Positions 8,775 through 20,600 of a stretch of 26,880 bases of DNA are shown here, piece after piece. Position 1 is the stretch's first letter, and every line of letters starts with the position of its first letter. This DNA is from Cruorifilaria tuberocauda. Taxonomy: Eukaryota > Nematoda > Chromadorea > Rhabditida > Onchocercidae. Below the pieces are notes generated by a model that saw only the letters and a program-made list of their open reading frames with translations, searched no databases and was not told the origin of the DNA. Where the stretch lies: NCBI GenBank assembly GCA_013365365.1, contig JABVXU010000672.1:1-26880 (forward strand), given 5' to 3'. The position numbers were made by a program, and so were the translations under genes.

Positions 8775-11700
8775 ATGCTAGAAATACATGGGAAACTAAC
8801 GATATTAGGTGTATTCGTACATGCAGTTCTACTATATTCAATATTTGATATATATTATTCGTCACCTTTGGTTACAGGCCTTCACCCATATTCTATCATC
8901 ACTGGAAAAGGTCTAGCCAATCGCCTGGTCATTTTTTCAGCTGGTATCGTTTTTTTTTTTTACATTTTCTTATTAATTTTTTGCAGTTATACATTCCGTT
9001 ATGCTATTAGGAAATATCACAACGTTGTCGCTGCTTTCTTTGCCTAATATTTTCATTTAACATTCAAGACATCTACAGCTACTCCAAGTTTCTTCTCACA
9101 CGTAAAAGCTTAAATTACTTTATTTTTTTTCAAATTTAACTTTGTTTTTACTGGTTCCAGATGGTTTGCGAGCCGATACATTCTTCAATCATCCTGAAAA
9201 ATCACCATTCTTACATGGAATTATAAATTCAGGCAAGGTAAGTAGACTTGAACTTAGCTAACTCAAACAAATTAATGGTGAGTACAATTTATGGGTTAGT
9301 GGACATATTAGGAAGAAGTCCTTGAGAAGATCTTGCTTAAGAGATAAAAAACTGTAGAAATAATGATGAAATCCTTCAGGTGTATCTTCAGAAAATAGCT
9401 TGATGTGGAACTATTTTTTTTAAGGGTTGCTGGGGTGTAAGCGTAAGTCATGTACCGACTGAATCACGTCCTGGCCATGTAGCAATGCTTGCTGGGTTTT
9501 TTGAAGATGTTAGTGCTGTTGCTCGTGGTTGGAAGCATAATCCGGTTCCGTTTGATAGCATCATCAATAGGTAAAACTTAAAAGCATATAACGACTAGCA
9601 ACTTCGTTAACAGAAGTCACGCTTTTTATTTTTTAAAGTGCTTCTGTACTGAACTTTCAGAATAAAGGCATTTGGTACGTATATTGCAGGATATTAGATC
9701 CCAAAGAGATGTTGCAGGTCGCGAGAAGCATTCGCTTTTGGTAGTCCAGACGTTGTCCTAATGTTCACAAATGATGTAAGCCATGCTACTGCAACGGTTT
9801 ATTCATCCAACTTGGAAGATTTCCAGCAGAACGATGCTGCACAGCTGGACCGATGGGTATTCAAAGAAGTTGAAGTGAGTTATTGCACTGTATTTTTTGT
9901 AAACTTTCATTTTTATTTGGAAATCCAGGCGTGTTATGATAGTGGTGAGGTAAAAGTTTCAGTTTAGGAACTTCTGAATAACACAGACGTGGCTATCACA
10001 GAACGCTTGGCCTCAGATCGTCTTGTATTTTTTCTTCATTTACTGGGATTGGACACAAATGGACATGGTCACAAACCACAGTCAGATAAGTATATTGATA
10101 ATATTGCAGTTGTTGATGCAGGAATTGCAAGAGTGGTGCAATTATTAGACGACTTTTATGCTGATAACAGGTTCATCTTTGTAATATAAAAAAAAATGGA
10201 AAATTATAGTTGACTTGCTTAAGAAAACTTTGGCTTTTTTCGAAATTATAGCTTAGAAAGTTGATAGCACTATTACCGCTGATAAATGAGGCCGTTATTA
10301 GTAATAGTTTTTTCCTTTTCCCACCATCCGATTTTTTTCTTTGATTATTGTTAATCTAATTTTGATAGATTTAGGACAGCCTTCTTATTTACCTCAGATC
10401 ACGGAATGACAGATTGGGGTTCACATGGTGCCGGTACGGAAGCTGAACTGATTACGCCATTAGTGATTTGGGGTAGTGGTGTACGTGATTGCACTGTGAG
10501 GAATAAAATTAGTCAAGTAGGTTCCTTTTTCCAGTTTTCTTTTTGTTTTGCTTTTTTAAAAGACCACTCTTACGAAGTTCTTATGGTTTAAGAATAGCTT
10601 GTTTAGAAATATCTACACATTATTTAAGATTGATTTGTCACCATTAATGTCTGCTTTGCTTGGTTGTTCGATCCCAATGAATAGTTTTGGTATTGTACCT
10701 TTACATTTGCTGGATGCAAGACCAAGATACAAATTTGCGGTGGCATACTCCAACTTCAAGCAGGTATGTTGACTATTACTATATCATTTTAGTGATAAAC
10801 TTTGGATAAAGGATCTTAAGCTTTATAAATAGTAATCTTGTGTCATTTTATGTTACCTCTTATTTTTGGCCTATAAAACTCCCTATTTCCAAAGTGAGAG
10901 ATGTAATTACTTTTTAAACATGTAAAAATTTCTCTATCATCTAATGAATTTCATAATGAAATCAAAACTTATCAGATGCTGGAACAGTTTATTCTAAAGA
11001 AGAATGAAAAAAAAGCTCACTCATTGCCTTTCATGTTTCGTGATTTTGACCAACTCCATCCAAACATACTGCCCACTATTGAAAGTGAAATCAAAAGACT
11101 TGTGACACAAAATAGGTTAGATTTATTGAACATTTATTTTTCTTCTCAGTTCTTAGGAAATGTAAATAAAAATCACTTTCCCATAGTCATTGGCTGTCTA
11201 GCCTATGGATGAATTAAATAGTTTAATGATGGCATCTTAATCCTCTTTGGGATGGTTTACGACATGCTTTCTATATTTAGTGTGCCCATTTGGAAACGTA
11301 TATTTAATGGCTGTATTGAAGTATCTATTGTTTCACAGATTTGAGGCAGCTGTAGCTGTATGCATGCAGTGGATTCCGATTCTTCGAACCGGTTTAATTT
11401 ATTTTCATCGTCATGATCAAACTGTCTTAGGAATTGCAGTAGTTTCTACGTTCATCACATGGATATTATGCGTTTATTTCATCACTTTGAAGTAAAGATT
11501 TTTCCGTAAATTGAATCTTATAATGTGTTATACAAAACTAAAAGAACATAACGTCATTAAATATGATAAATTTATTGATGAATTGAAAACACCAGTAATG
11601 ATTGAACTAAACGAAAAGCTTTGTTGGTTTCCATAATGCGAGATTATTCCAGATTATGATCATTTTTTTTTAATTTCCATTATTTATAGGCGTTCTTCCA

Positions 11701-14023
11701 CAATTTTGAAGGATAAAAATGTGCTAATTATAAACTCGAAGCAGTTTACTGTCGTTGCTTCCATGTTTAGCTTATTATTGCTTTCTGGACTGTCGTTTGC
11801 ACATACATTATATCTGACACTTCCTATATATCTCTCGTGCGTTTGCTACAATAGAGTTAGCGATATATTTGGTTTTAATGCGGAAAATTTTATTATTAAT
11901 TGGCGTCTAATCCTATGTTCAGAAATGAGAAGAAAGTGGCTTATACTGTGCATCTATTGGTTATTGTTAGCTGTTTCAATTGGTAAGTTTTGTAGAATGA
12001 TGATAATAGTAAATTTTCGTGCAGAACCATGAGCTGGAGTTCAAGATTTAATTACTATTTGAATTAAATTTCTGAATGCGTGGTAATTTCAAATATTATT
12101 TCCTCATTTTACGGACGATAATTTATAATAAACCTCAATAATGTTGATAGAAAAGCTGCGTTTCAAGTGCACGATGTTAAATTGTTATTTTTTCATAAAT
12201 GAATATTACAACCGTGTCTTTCAGCTGTAATTTTTGCGATCATTGTTTCCGCATTCATTTATCGTCCAATATTATCGATAGAATTTTTAATCTTAGGTTT
12301 AATTCCAATGGTAAGACGCGGAGAAAATCGCGATGTAATTAAATGGTAGGTATTTGAGATCAGTATTTACTTTGAAGCCAGGAATTACACAAAATTTCTC
12401 TAGTTTCAACGAATTTGATGCTGGAATTCTGAAATATTTGTTGGTAAAGTTTTAATTTATTTGTAGACGCTTCTGTTTAGGAAACGGATGTGGTTGATGT
12501 GTTGTTTGGCTATTGCTATATATCCTCAGTTTCCGGTGGTTGGACAAACTCCATTACCCACAGTTTGTGCGTTATCGTCTTTCTTTACCTCGCTTTTAAT
12601 TTTCTGGATTTCAACTTCCTCAGTACTATCATCAACAAAGGTGCTGTTCCGGTACCATTCAGCTTTACATCTTCTTGCTGCAGTAATCGTAATTCTTGTG
12701 GATACGTTCAAGGATTATAAGGTTAGAATTTTACATTCATTGGGTTGTTAAATATTATTTGTTTTATAGAAAAATTTTTTCCCATAAGTTTAAATGATTC
12801 AGTAGTGATAAGAGCATTTTTTAGTTGTTGTTAATGATTCTGCGCTTAATTTGTTGGCTTTCAATTCCTGTAGCAGCAATTTTGCCGCTGTTATCATCTC
12901 TATCAGTTATCATACGTCTTGTATGCTGGTTCTCATCGCTTATGTTGCCGTATGCTTTGTTAAGCTTATCATACGAATCATCATTTATGTTGCTTCTGTT
13001 CATTATTCTCGCCACTCATGTACGATTGGAATTTGGACATATGAGTGATGATGAATTTCTAGCTATGTCCTTACCGGAACGAGATATTGAGAGAAAATTA
13101 ATAGGAGGTCAGAATTTGCCGATTCAAATTCGACTTAGTGTTATAAACGAAGCGATTTAAAATATTGAAATATTGAGAAAAAATATTGAAAAAGTGATTT
13201 CGGTCTAATAATTCTAATAAGATTCTAACGGTTTCAAGTTTTCTCACTCCAGTGGTTTTGTAATCTTTATTTTAGGTGTTAGTGATACGCATTTCATCGA
13301 ATGGCTGCAAGGTTTAAATTTAGTTATCCTTATCGAGGCGGCTTTTTTCGGTACGGGTAATATCGCCTCATTAAACAGTTTTAATCCGACATTTCTGCGG
13401 TGTTTTATATCCATATTTTCTCCATTTACAATGACGGCTATGTTAATTTTTAAAATATCTTTACCAATTTTGGCCGTTGCCTTTACATACGCCGTTATTG
13501 TGCGATTAAAAAAGATCTTAATTGCGAAATTATCGATGATACTGCTAATTATCTCGGATACAATGGCCCTGGTAATTTTTACGAATTTGTTCAATTTAGC
13601 TTCATTTCATCGAATAGATCAAGTATAGAACTAAATCATTAATTCTTACGTCTTAGTTTAATGCATCGTAATGTTACAGGATCGGTTTGCAATATTGCGA
13701 GTGTTATTGACGTGCAATTTGATCTCATAAATTCATATGTCCTGCGGTTTGTCTTGTAAATATATCAGCTTATATTTAACTTAGATTAATTTTAGATCTT
13801 CTTCTTTCGACTAGTGGATGAAGGAAGTTGGATGGATATTGGTAGCAGTATAAGTCATTATTTAGTGTGCATGTTATTAACTGTTATGGTGTATCTTTTG
13901 TTGCATTTTACTGAGTATTTGCTTCCTCTTTCATTGAGTAAGGCTATGCTCAATGAAGAAACGATATTTGAATTGAAACGTGTGCATCGCTTGAGCTTAA
14001 AACTAGAGAAAGATATCGTTTAA
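8775..14023 (+). CDS. PIGN: GPI ethanolamine phosphate transferase 1 (PIG-N/Mcd4)
   Basis: ER membrane enzyme that transfers ethanolamine phosphate to the first mannose of GPI precursors. Exons: 8775-8943, 9161-9237, 9425-9570, 9718-9874, 9968-10170, 10375-10516, 10629-10763, 10976-11115, 11339-11491, 11690-11982, 12225-12345, 12481-12721, 12825-13107, 13276-13571, 13796-14023. All are GT-AG and in phase, giving 927 residues (human about 931). Residues 8-25 form a signal anchor. The alkaline-phosphatase-fold catalytic part follows: DGLRAD (57-62), PTESRPGH with likely nucleophile Thr94, LDTNGHGH (metal-site Asp212, His216, His218) and [12 protein letters not shown] (Asp259, His260, His268). 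From about residue 390 onward come many hydrophobic membrane segments of the PigN domain, including FFGTGNIAS and [13 protein letters not shown]. The exon 14 donor at 13572 rather than a later GT was chosen because it restores the family length between the MAL and GSW motifs. All catalytic residues are present, so the enzyme should be active. Confidence 0.95.
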
Positions 14024-15107
14024 TTCTTTCTTAAAGTACACAGATTTATGAAAAGTTGAGTCTGGAGATGTGAACTTCCCACATTTAACGCTTCGTAATG
14101 AATGGTGAGATACTGCAGATGCCAATTAGATATTCGATTCCAGAATACAGCTTTCTTATGCTTTGTATTGTTGACTGCATCTGATTTCACCTGGATAACG
14201 TTAGCCTTCTGATCACTTTTTACAGCATATTCCCACAAATGCCTTATTTGTGTGACATCATATAAGCCTTCCGATACCAGCCGTCAAATAATTCATCTGT
14301 TAGTTACATTGCAAATGATTTTTAACTTTCTTCCTTCCTCGTAGGAGCTAATTTGAAGAATCACAATGAAACCATATAACCTCCACTTTCAATAACGAAC
14401 CATATACGCCATTCACATACTCCGGAGTAAATTATGAAGCGCTAACCATATATTGCGTAGTTAACAATGTGTTTTATACGGTATTGTGCTTTGGCTCAAC
14501 ATTATAATAAACATCTAACTGTTAATTTAATTCATTGCAACGCTTATTCTTTTAGTAAATTACTAACTGCATACTGCTTTTTTTCTCTGGAAAAAGCTTA
14601 TAGTGTAGAGACAGCTATTAAATAGATTTTTGCGATCTAGTGAACCTGTTCTTGCATGTCGAATATTTTGTATACAGAAGTTCCCCAAAATCAGTCTACG
14701 CTCATAAGAAATGATAAAAACATAAAATTTTATTGCTGGAATACAAATTCATCACTTGTGGTAGCTAATGGCATCGAAAAGAAGTTCACAGCAGAATGCA
14801 GCAGTCAAGCTAAATGTGTCTGGATGTTTGAAGCTTGATAAAGGTGCAAAACTTTCTATTATGTTAAGCATGTCAAGCATGTATCATAAAGCTTGAAACA
14901 TTAAGGGGAAAACCAGCCCCAATAAGGTGAAAAGATGCGACAACAGAGAGAGTAATTAGAATTTAACGAAGTTTCATGAGATTACAATTTCCCACTAGTG
15001 TCCTGAACGATCACCATTTGTTGATGCTGAATCATTTCACAAATATTTTCCTCCAAAGGTGTTCAATTTTGGAATTCAGTGGAAGAAGAATATGAGCGAA
15101 ACAAAAG
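14024..15107. other. 3' region between convergent PIGN and arx-7
   Basis: No convincing gene. AATAAA at 14506-14511 on the plus strand could end PIGN, and AATAAA on the minus strand (plus positions 14729-14734) could end arx-7. If both are used, the transcripts would not overlap. A 60-codon plus-strand frame at 14656-14838 and a 72-codon minus-strand frame at 14020-14238 show no family features. Confidence 0.4.
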
Positions 15108-16312
15108 TCACAACTTCTGCCGATCACAAAATACACGAATTATAGCACCGTACCCACCTCGGGCTAACACCTGAAATGATGTTAAACTTATTAAAAGCCT
15201 GTGCAACGTGAAAGTGCCATGAAACAATCGAACAAAGTGTTTTCAGTTTCCTAGCGTTAATTACAAAGTTCATTACGGCTGCCAATAATTTTCGGCTAAT
15301 ATTTGATAGTTAATAGTATTACTTAAGGTTCTTCCTAGATTTCAAAACAATCCCATTAGATGCCACAGCATCTATCAGTATGACTGTAAGGGGTGAATGT
15401 AAAGTAGAGCAGAACAGTTTGAACTGATAAAAAAACAGTGTCAAGTAAGTTTCCCGGAGATGTAACAATCAAATTAACATGATTTGAAATTACCTGAGCA
15501 TGCCACGACAAGAGATATTGACAAGTTGCGTTGTCAGCCTGAGTGTCCATTGCTTTATATATGAACTTCATCAGAAGGTTTACTTCATCATCTGTTAATG
15601 TCTTAACCATGCTTTCGATATCCGCAGTCTTCACATTCATCAAAACTTTCGTTACAAGAGCAGTTGAACGATCTTTTATCGTCTACAATACAACTATCAC
15701 TTACGACAACTAATTTATAAATTCGCTGAAATATCTGAGTTATAACATATGCCCAATTAAAAATCAATCAAAGTCCAGAAACCATAATTTTGTGACGAAA
15801 TTTCGGAATTTATTGCTTCTCATTTAATCTCTTTTTTTTATCACTTCCGATTGAGACTTGAGATAAACCGCTTCTCAACTATCTTACAATCGGCATGTGG
15901 GAATCACTAGAGCTAACCGGACGAAGTGAAACCACCGTAGTATTAACTCACCATAACTTACGAATTCTAAATGAGGAGCAACACATACATAAAACGTTAA
16001 ATATTTCTGCCTTTTTTTTTCATTTTGTCCCATCCTCTAGATTAGACCGTTGATTGAAAAAGAACGTTCAATGCTCAAGAAAATATCGAATTTCAGTTCA
16101 AAGTAAACCTGATTTTTACACTTCAACGGAGGATTTGATAATGAAGCCTTCAACGCCTCTTGCAACTTAGCCGATTGTAATAATTGATTAACAAGTCGTT
16201 CATCCGGTCCAATTCCGGGAGTTTCCGCATCTTCACAATCTACAAATTTTTCTGGGTCGAAGGCATCAACATCCAGTTTCCGATAACTTGTATTTTCGAG
16301 ATTTTTTGCCAT
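15108..16312 (-). CDS. arx-7: Arp2/3 complex subunit 5 (p16-Arc)
   Basis: Smallest subunit of the Arp2/3 complex, which nucleates branched actin filaments in the cytoplasm. Exons: 16312-16109 (68 codons), 15682-15494 (63 codons), 15170-15108 (20 codons plus stop). Both introns are GT-AG and phase 0. The total is 151 residues, the same as the human protein. Exon 1 gives the variable acidic N-terminus (RKLDVDAFDPEKFVDCEDAE) and the NPPLKCKNQ block. Exon 2 gives the helical core, including KDRS, KVLMNVK, ADIESMV, VNLLMKFIYKAMD and LLSWHAQ. The short last exon encodes VLARGGYGAIIRVFCDRQKL, matching the GG.GSI.RVL..RK family ending. That match is what identifies the exon, because reading through exon 2 gives unrelated sequence. 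The gene is single copy here and divergent from hcf-1. Confidence 0.95.
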
Positions 16313-16332
16313 TTACCAATGCAAATTTGCTT

Positions 16333-16334
16333 CT
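16333..16334 (-). promoter_or_regulatory. Splice acceptor 20 bases before the arx-7 start codon
   Basis: Minus-strand GATTCTTCCAG ends here, leaving a 20-base leader before the ATG at 16312. This is a typical position for spliced-leader addition in nematodes. Confidence 0.45.
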
Positions 16335-17635
16335 GGAAGAATCCTGTTTGCAGGGAAATTTATGAGCGATTTATAAGAGAGCGTATTTAAAACTTAATTG
16401 TAAGAAAAATTAATGAAGCGTGACAGATTGTTCTATACTAATTCTACCATTGATATAAATCTCCTGTCTCCCATGTTACAATATACAGTAAAAAAAGCGG
16501 GAAAACGTAATTAAACAATACCTGAACGATTAACCTGAATCATAAGTCCTACTTTATTATTTAAGTATTTCATTTCCCCACATCTTAACAAACGAGAAAT
16601 TCACCACTGCGAAATGCAAATTAAGTCCAATGTCTTATTCTCCGCCTCAATCAGACGAGAAAACAAGGGAGAAATATGACGTGCTCGACGAGCAGCAGGC
16701 AATGGCTGTAGCAACGAAGTTAGTAATACGGATTTCGTGAGAGGAGGGTGAGCGTGATCGGATAAAGTTGGGTAATACACTTTCTCGAGTTGATCAATTT
16801 GTAAGTAGTTGGATTCGTTCGCTCAACGTCAACTGTGAATTTCGTAACGTGTGAGCCATTTTATGTCTGTATTTCCACGTTTATCGATTCACGTGTAAGT
16901 ATATTATGCAAATTATGCAAATATTATATTATGCTAACATTACAAGGTTCGATTTCTTGATAGGGTTTAGTAAGATTCATCTCTCTGAAGACAAAATCTT
17001 GACATCGAAAAAAAGAATGAGGGAGAATGTTACTATATGAAGTAACAACTTCTGCTCAAATACCGTTTCCATCGTCACCCGAAATATGACATTATATTTT
17101 TCCTCGTTGTATAGCAGTCGTAGTAGTCTATTTATTAGGAAGGTTTTCGATGTAACTTATTCAAGACTTGGAAAAGCACATTGTATCGATTGATTCCCTT
17201 ATCTCCTTACTATCTCGTGGAAATTTTTGTTTTGATTCATACAGTATATCATTTTGTTTGTTTTTAGTGCACTTCAGTACAGAGTAGTGTTTTCAAATTT
17301 CCATACTTTCTCTGCACTTAGGTAGTTTTCATACCTATATTTTGTATGCTTATATGTTTGTGTGTTCTTTTGCATCAATTTCCCATTTGTGGAATTTTAA
17401 TAATAAAAGTATAAGGGATTATCATGAATAGAGAATTGACTTCTAAAGTTGGAACAAAAGAAGGTTTAAATTTATCATGGTTCCGGATTACAATAAATTA
17501 TTCGTTATAGATGGAGATGCGTGAATAGTTAGTTAATAAAATGGAAAGCAAACAAATACTGATTAAATTTACTAAGAAATTTATAAATTTAAACTCCTTC
17601 CCCAAGATTATATAATTTGTCTTATTTATAATCAT
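16335..17635. promoter_or_regulatory. Shared divergent upstream region of arx-7 and hcf-1
   Basis: About 1.3 kb separate the two start codons. Positions 16630-16800 are visibly less AT-rich and contain several CG dinucleotides, in contrast to the rest, and are the best place for a bidirectional promoter. A strong donor, GTAAGTAT, at 16895 could end a non-coding first exon of hcf-1 and splice to the acceptor at 17636-17637. No coding exon is seen. Confidence 0.45.
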
Positions 17636-17637
17636 AG
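17636..17637 (+). promoter_or_regulatory. Splice acceptor 9 bases before the hcf-1 start codon
   Basis: ATAATCATAG ends at 17637 and the ATG follows at 17647. It is suited to spliced-leader addition or to a non-coding first exon with the donor at 16895. Confidence 0.4.
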
Positions 17638-17646
17638 AGTTTAATA

Positions 17647-20600
17647 ATGAATACAACAAAGCGAGGAAAATCAGGTGATGCATCTCCAACACTCAAATGG
17701 AAGAAAGTTGTGAATACAACGGGTCCTACTCCACGGTATGTTTTAATGGAGTAGCTCGTCATTTGCAAATCATTACATACATGGGATGAATAAAAAAAAA
17801 CAATTAAATCATACAATTTTGACCACACATATTTACGGAAGCAATTCTAATTGGTCATTCCATATGAAGTTTGGATTAACGTGCGGGTAGTTTCCTGCCT
17901 AATCTAAATTTAATATAAATTATTCATTTGATAAAATAAATTAAATTTTTGGAAAAATATTATTTGTTAGACCACGTCATGGTCATCGGGCAGTTTCGAT
18001 CAAAGATTTGATGATAGTTTTTGGTGGAGGCAATGAAGGTATCGTCAATGAGCTACACGTCTATAATACAGGTATTTCGATTTCGAAGCTTCTTCCTGAA
18101 AGCCACTTTTGTATGAGGTTATTTATGACATTTATAATATGGTGTAATAGTTTCATTACAATTACCAACGCTTGTATTATGGTTTCACCTAATTTAAACG
18201 GCCTGTGTACTGTAAGCATGTGTACTGTTCTCTGTGTTTCGTTAGTTATTTTTTTGTTTTTGACTGGTGTATGTCGAAAGACAAACATTGTGATTATGCA
18301 AAACTGCTGAGTCGATAAAAAAAATTTTTTATTAGCAACAAATCAGTGGTTCGTTCCGGCTGTTAAAGGTGAGATACCACCCGGATGTGCAGCATATGGT
18401 ATTATTTGTGATGGTACTAAAATTTACCTCTTTGGCGGTATGGTTGAGTATGGAAGGTTTGTTATGTAAATTTTTACTGAATGTCTATGAACTAAACGTA
18501 TTAAACTCTACAGTAATGCATCAAAAATTTCCTATCATGGTTCTAACATATAGCTTATCAGTATCATTTTAGATATTCCGCAGATCTTTATGAACTTCAA
18601 ACAACTAAATGGCAGTGGGTACGATTACAACCCCAACCTCCAAAAACTGGCCAACCTGCTCCTTGTGCACGTTTGGGCCACTCTTTTACGCTTGCTTCTA
18701 ATCAGGTGCTGTTTATAACATAGAATTATTGATTTATAGTATTTATCTGTTTCACAGCAAAAGGATGGATTTCATAGCTGCCGGTTCAGGTTTGTTACAT
18801 CTTTGGTGGTTTGGCGAACGCTAGTGAGGATCCCAAAAATAACATCCCGCGTTACCTGAATGATTTATATGTTTTGGACCTCAATAAAGCGAGTAATAGT
18901 CTTCAGTGGGAATTTCCCGACGTTAGTTGCATTTGAATCGATAATTTTTCCATTTTTGAATTATTGAATTAATTTTAATTTCAGTGTCGAAAACTGCGTA
19001 ACTCGCATTAATTTACTTTGGCATATATTTCGATCCTTTTCTGATCTGTTTAAATGGATTTCAGATCTTTGAATGGCAACCAATTTAGCACTTGATGATA
19101 TGCTTCATATTATCAATAAAATTGGAACATTTTCTTAAATAAAAAAAATGGTTGAAAACTGCTATGTACATCAGAATGACAAAGTAGCCTTTGCAGTCAT
19201 TAATCTTCTTTATTGCAGACTTATGGGTCTCCTCCACCTCCACGTGAGTCACATTCAGCAGTCATCGTGGAAAAAAGTGATGAACAGCGGCAACTGATAA
19301 TTTTTGGTGGGATGAATGGCTGTCGTCTTGGCGATTTATGGATTTTAGATCTTGTCTCAATGACATGGACAAAGCCTGAAATTGATGGAATTCCACCACT
19401 ACCACGTTCCCTTCACTCTGCTAATGTCATTGCTGAAAGGTCTTTTTTCAAATTTGAAATAAATATCTCGAAGAACTTGAATGAAATATAGTGAGAAACT
19501 GGCGACTTTCTCATGATTAGTAAAATGGTAATTTAATATGAATATGGCTCTTCAATTATCTTACGCCACCGATTGATGGATATAAAGAGATCGTAGAGTC
19601 CGACCAGAATAAATAATTGAATAAACCTCAATTATTATAATCTGATATATTTCTACATGTTTATCACTCAGGAAAGGATGATTATTATCGAAGATCGAGT
19701 TTGTCGTAGTTATTTGAATCTTAACACTATTCTATATTTAGAATGATAATGTTCGGTGGGTGGGTGCCTCTTTTAACACCTGATGTGAAACTACAGCAAG
19801 TCGAAAGAGAGTGGAAGTGCACAAACACACTTGCTTCATTGAACTTACGGACAATGTGCTGGGAAGATTTGTCCTCAGAACTCCTTGAATGTAAGTTATG
19901 AGTGGTAAATGCTCCTTCTGTTATTTCTCAGAATTATATTCCTTGTTAAAATCAACCGACAATAACTAAATTTTTCCTTTCCAACTTATCAAGATCATTA
20001 TGGATTTAGCCGCAGTACCCAGAGCTCGAGCGGGACACAGTGCAGTTGTTATTAATAAACGTTTATATATTTGGTCCGGAAGAGATGGATATCGTAAAGC
20101 TTGGAACAACCAGGTATTATCTTTACTGCAAGTTCCAAGAAATCTTATAGCAAACCTTTGATAGATTATATTTGTTCTCAGGAAATTCGTTTCAAGCTGT
20201 ATGAGATTAATGGCAATGGTTAACCCATTTTTTACTGGATTTAGGTCTGTTGTAAAGATATGTGGTATCTGGAAACAGACAAACCCGATGCACCTGGGCG
20301 TGTACAACTTATTCGTGCTACAGTGTCGGGTTTGGAAGTATGTTGGAATTCCGTACCTACAGCTGAAGCGTACTTTCTGCAATTACGTAAATTTGAGGCA
20401 AAACCTGATGATAGTTAGTTTTATACTGAATAAAATAATTAGTTCTAAATTACAGTCGAGTTACTTTTTTCTGATTTTGATATCCAGTTGCACAATTTTA
20501 CTAAAATAGATAATATTTTTCGAAAAATATGATTTCATAAATAATATATTTCAAGATATTTTTCATTAATATACTCATATAGCCCGGAAAATTATGAAAT

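Noticed and set aside
12821..13594. Minus-strand frames of 64 and 116 codons within PIGN
   Set aside because: Antisense shadows of PIGN exons 13 and 14, whose plus-strand frames match the family.
13572..13628. Extension of PIGN exon 14 to the stop at 13626
   Set aside because: Family spacing between the MAL and GSW motifs fits exactly only if the GT at 13572 is the donor.
14656..14838. 60-codon plus-strand frame with an ATG
   Set aside because: No domain or conserved neighbour signal; it is isolated between two convergent genes.
15356..15490. Read-through of arx-7 exon 2 to a stop at 15356
   Set aside because: It gives unrelated sequence; the correct family ending lies in the separate exon at 15108-15170.
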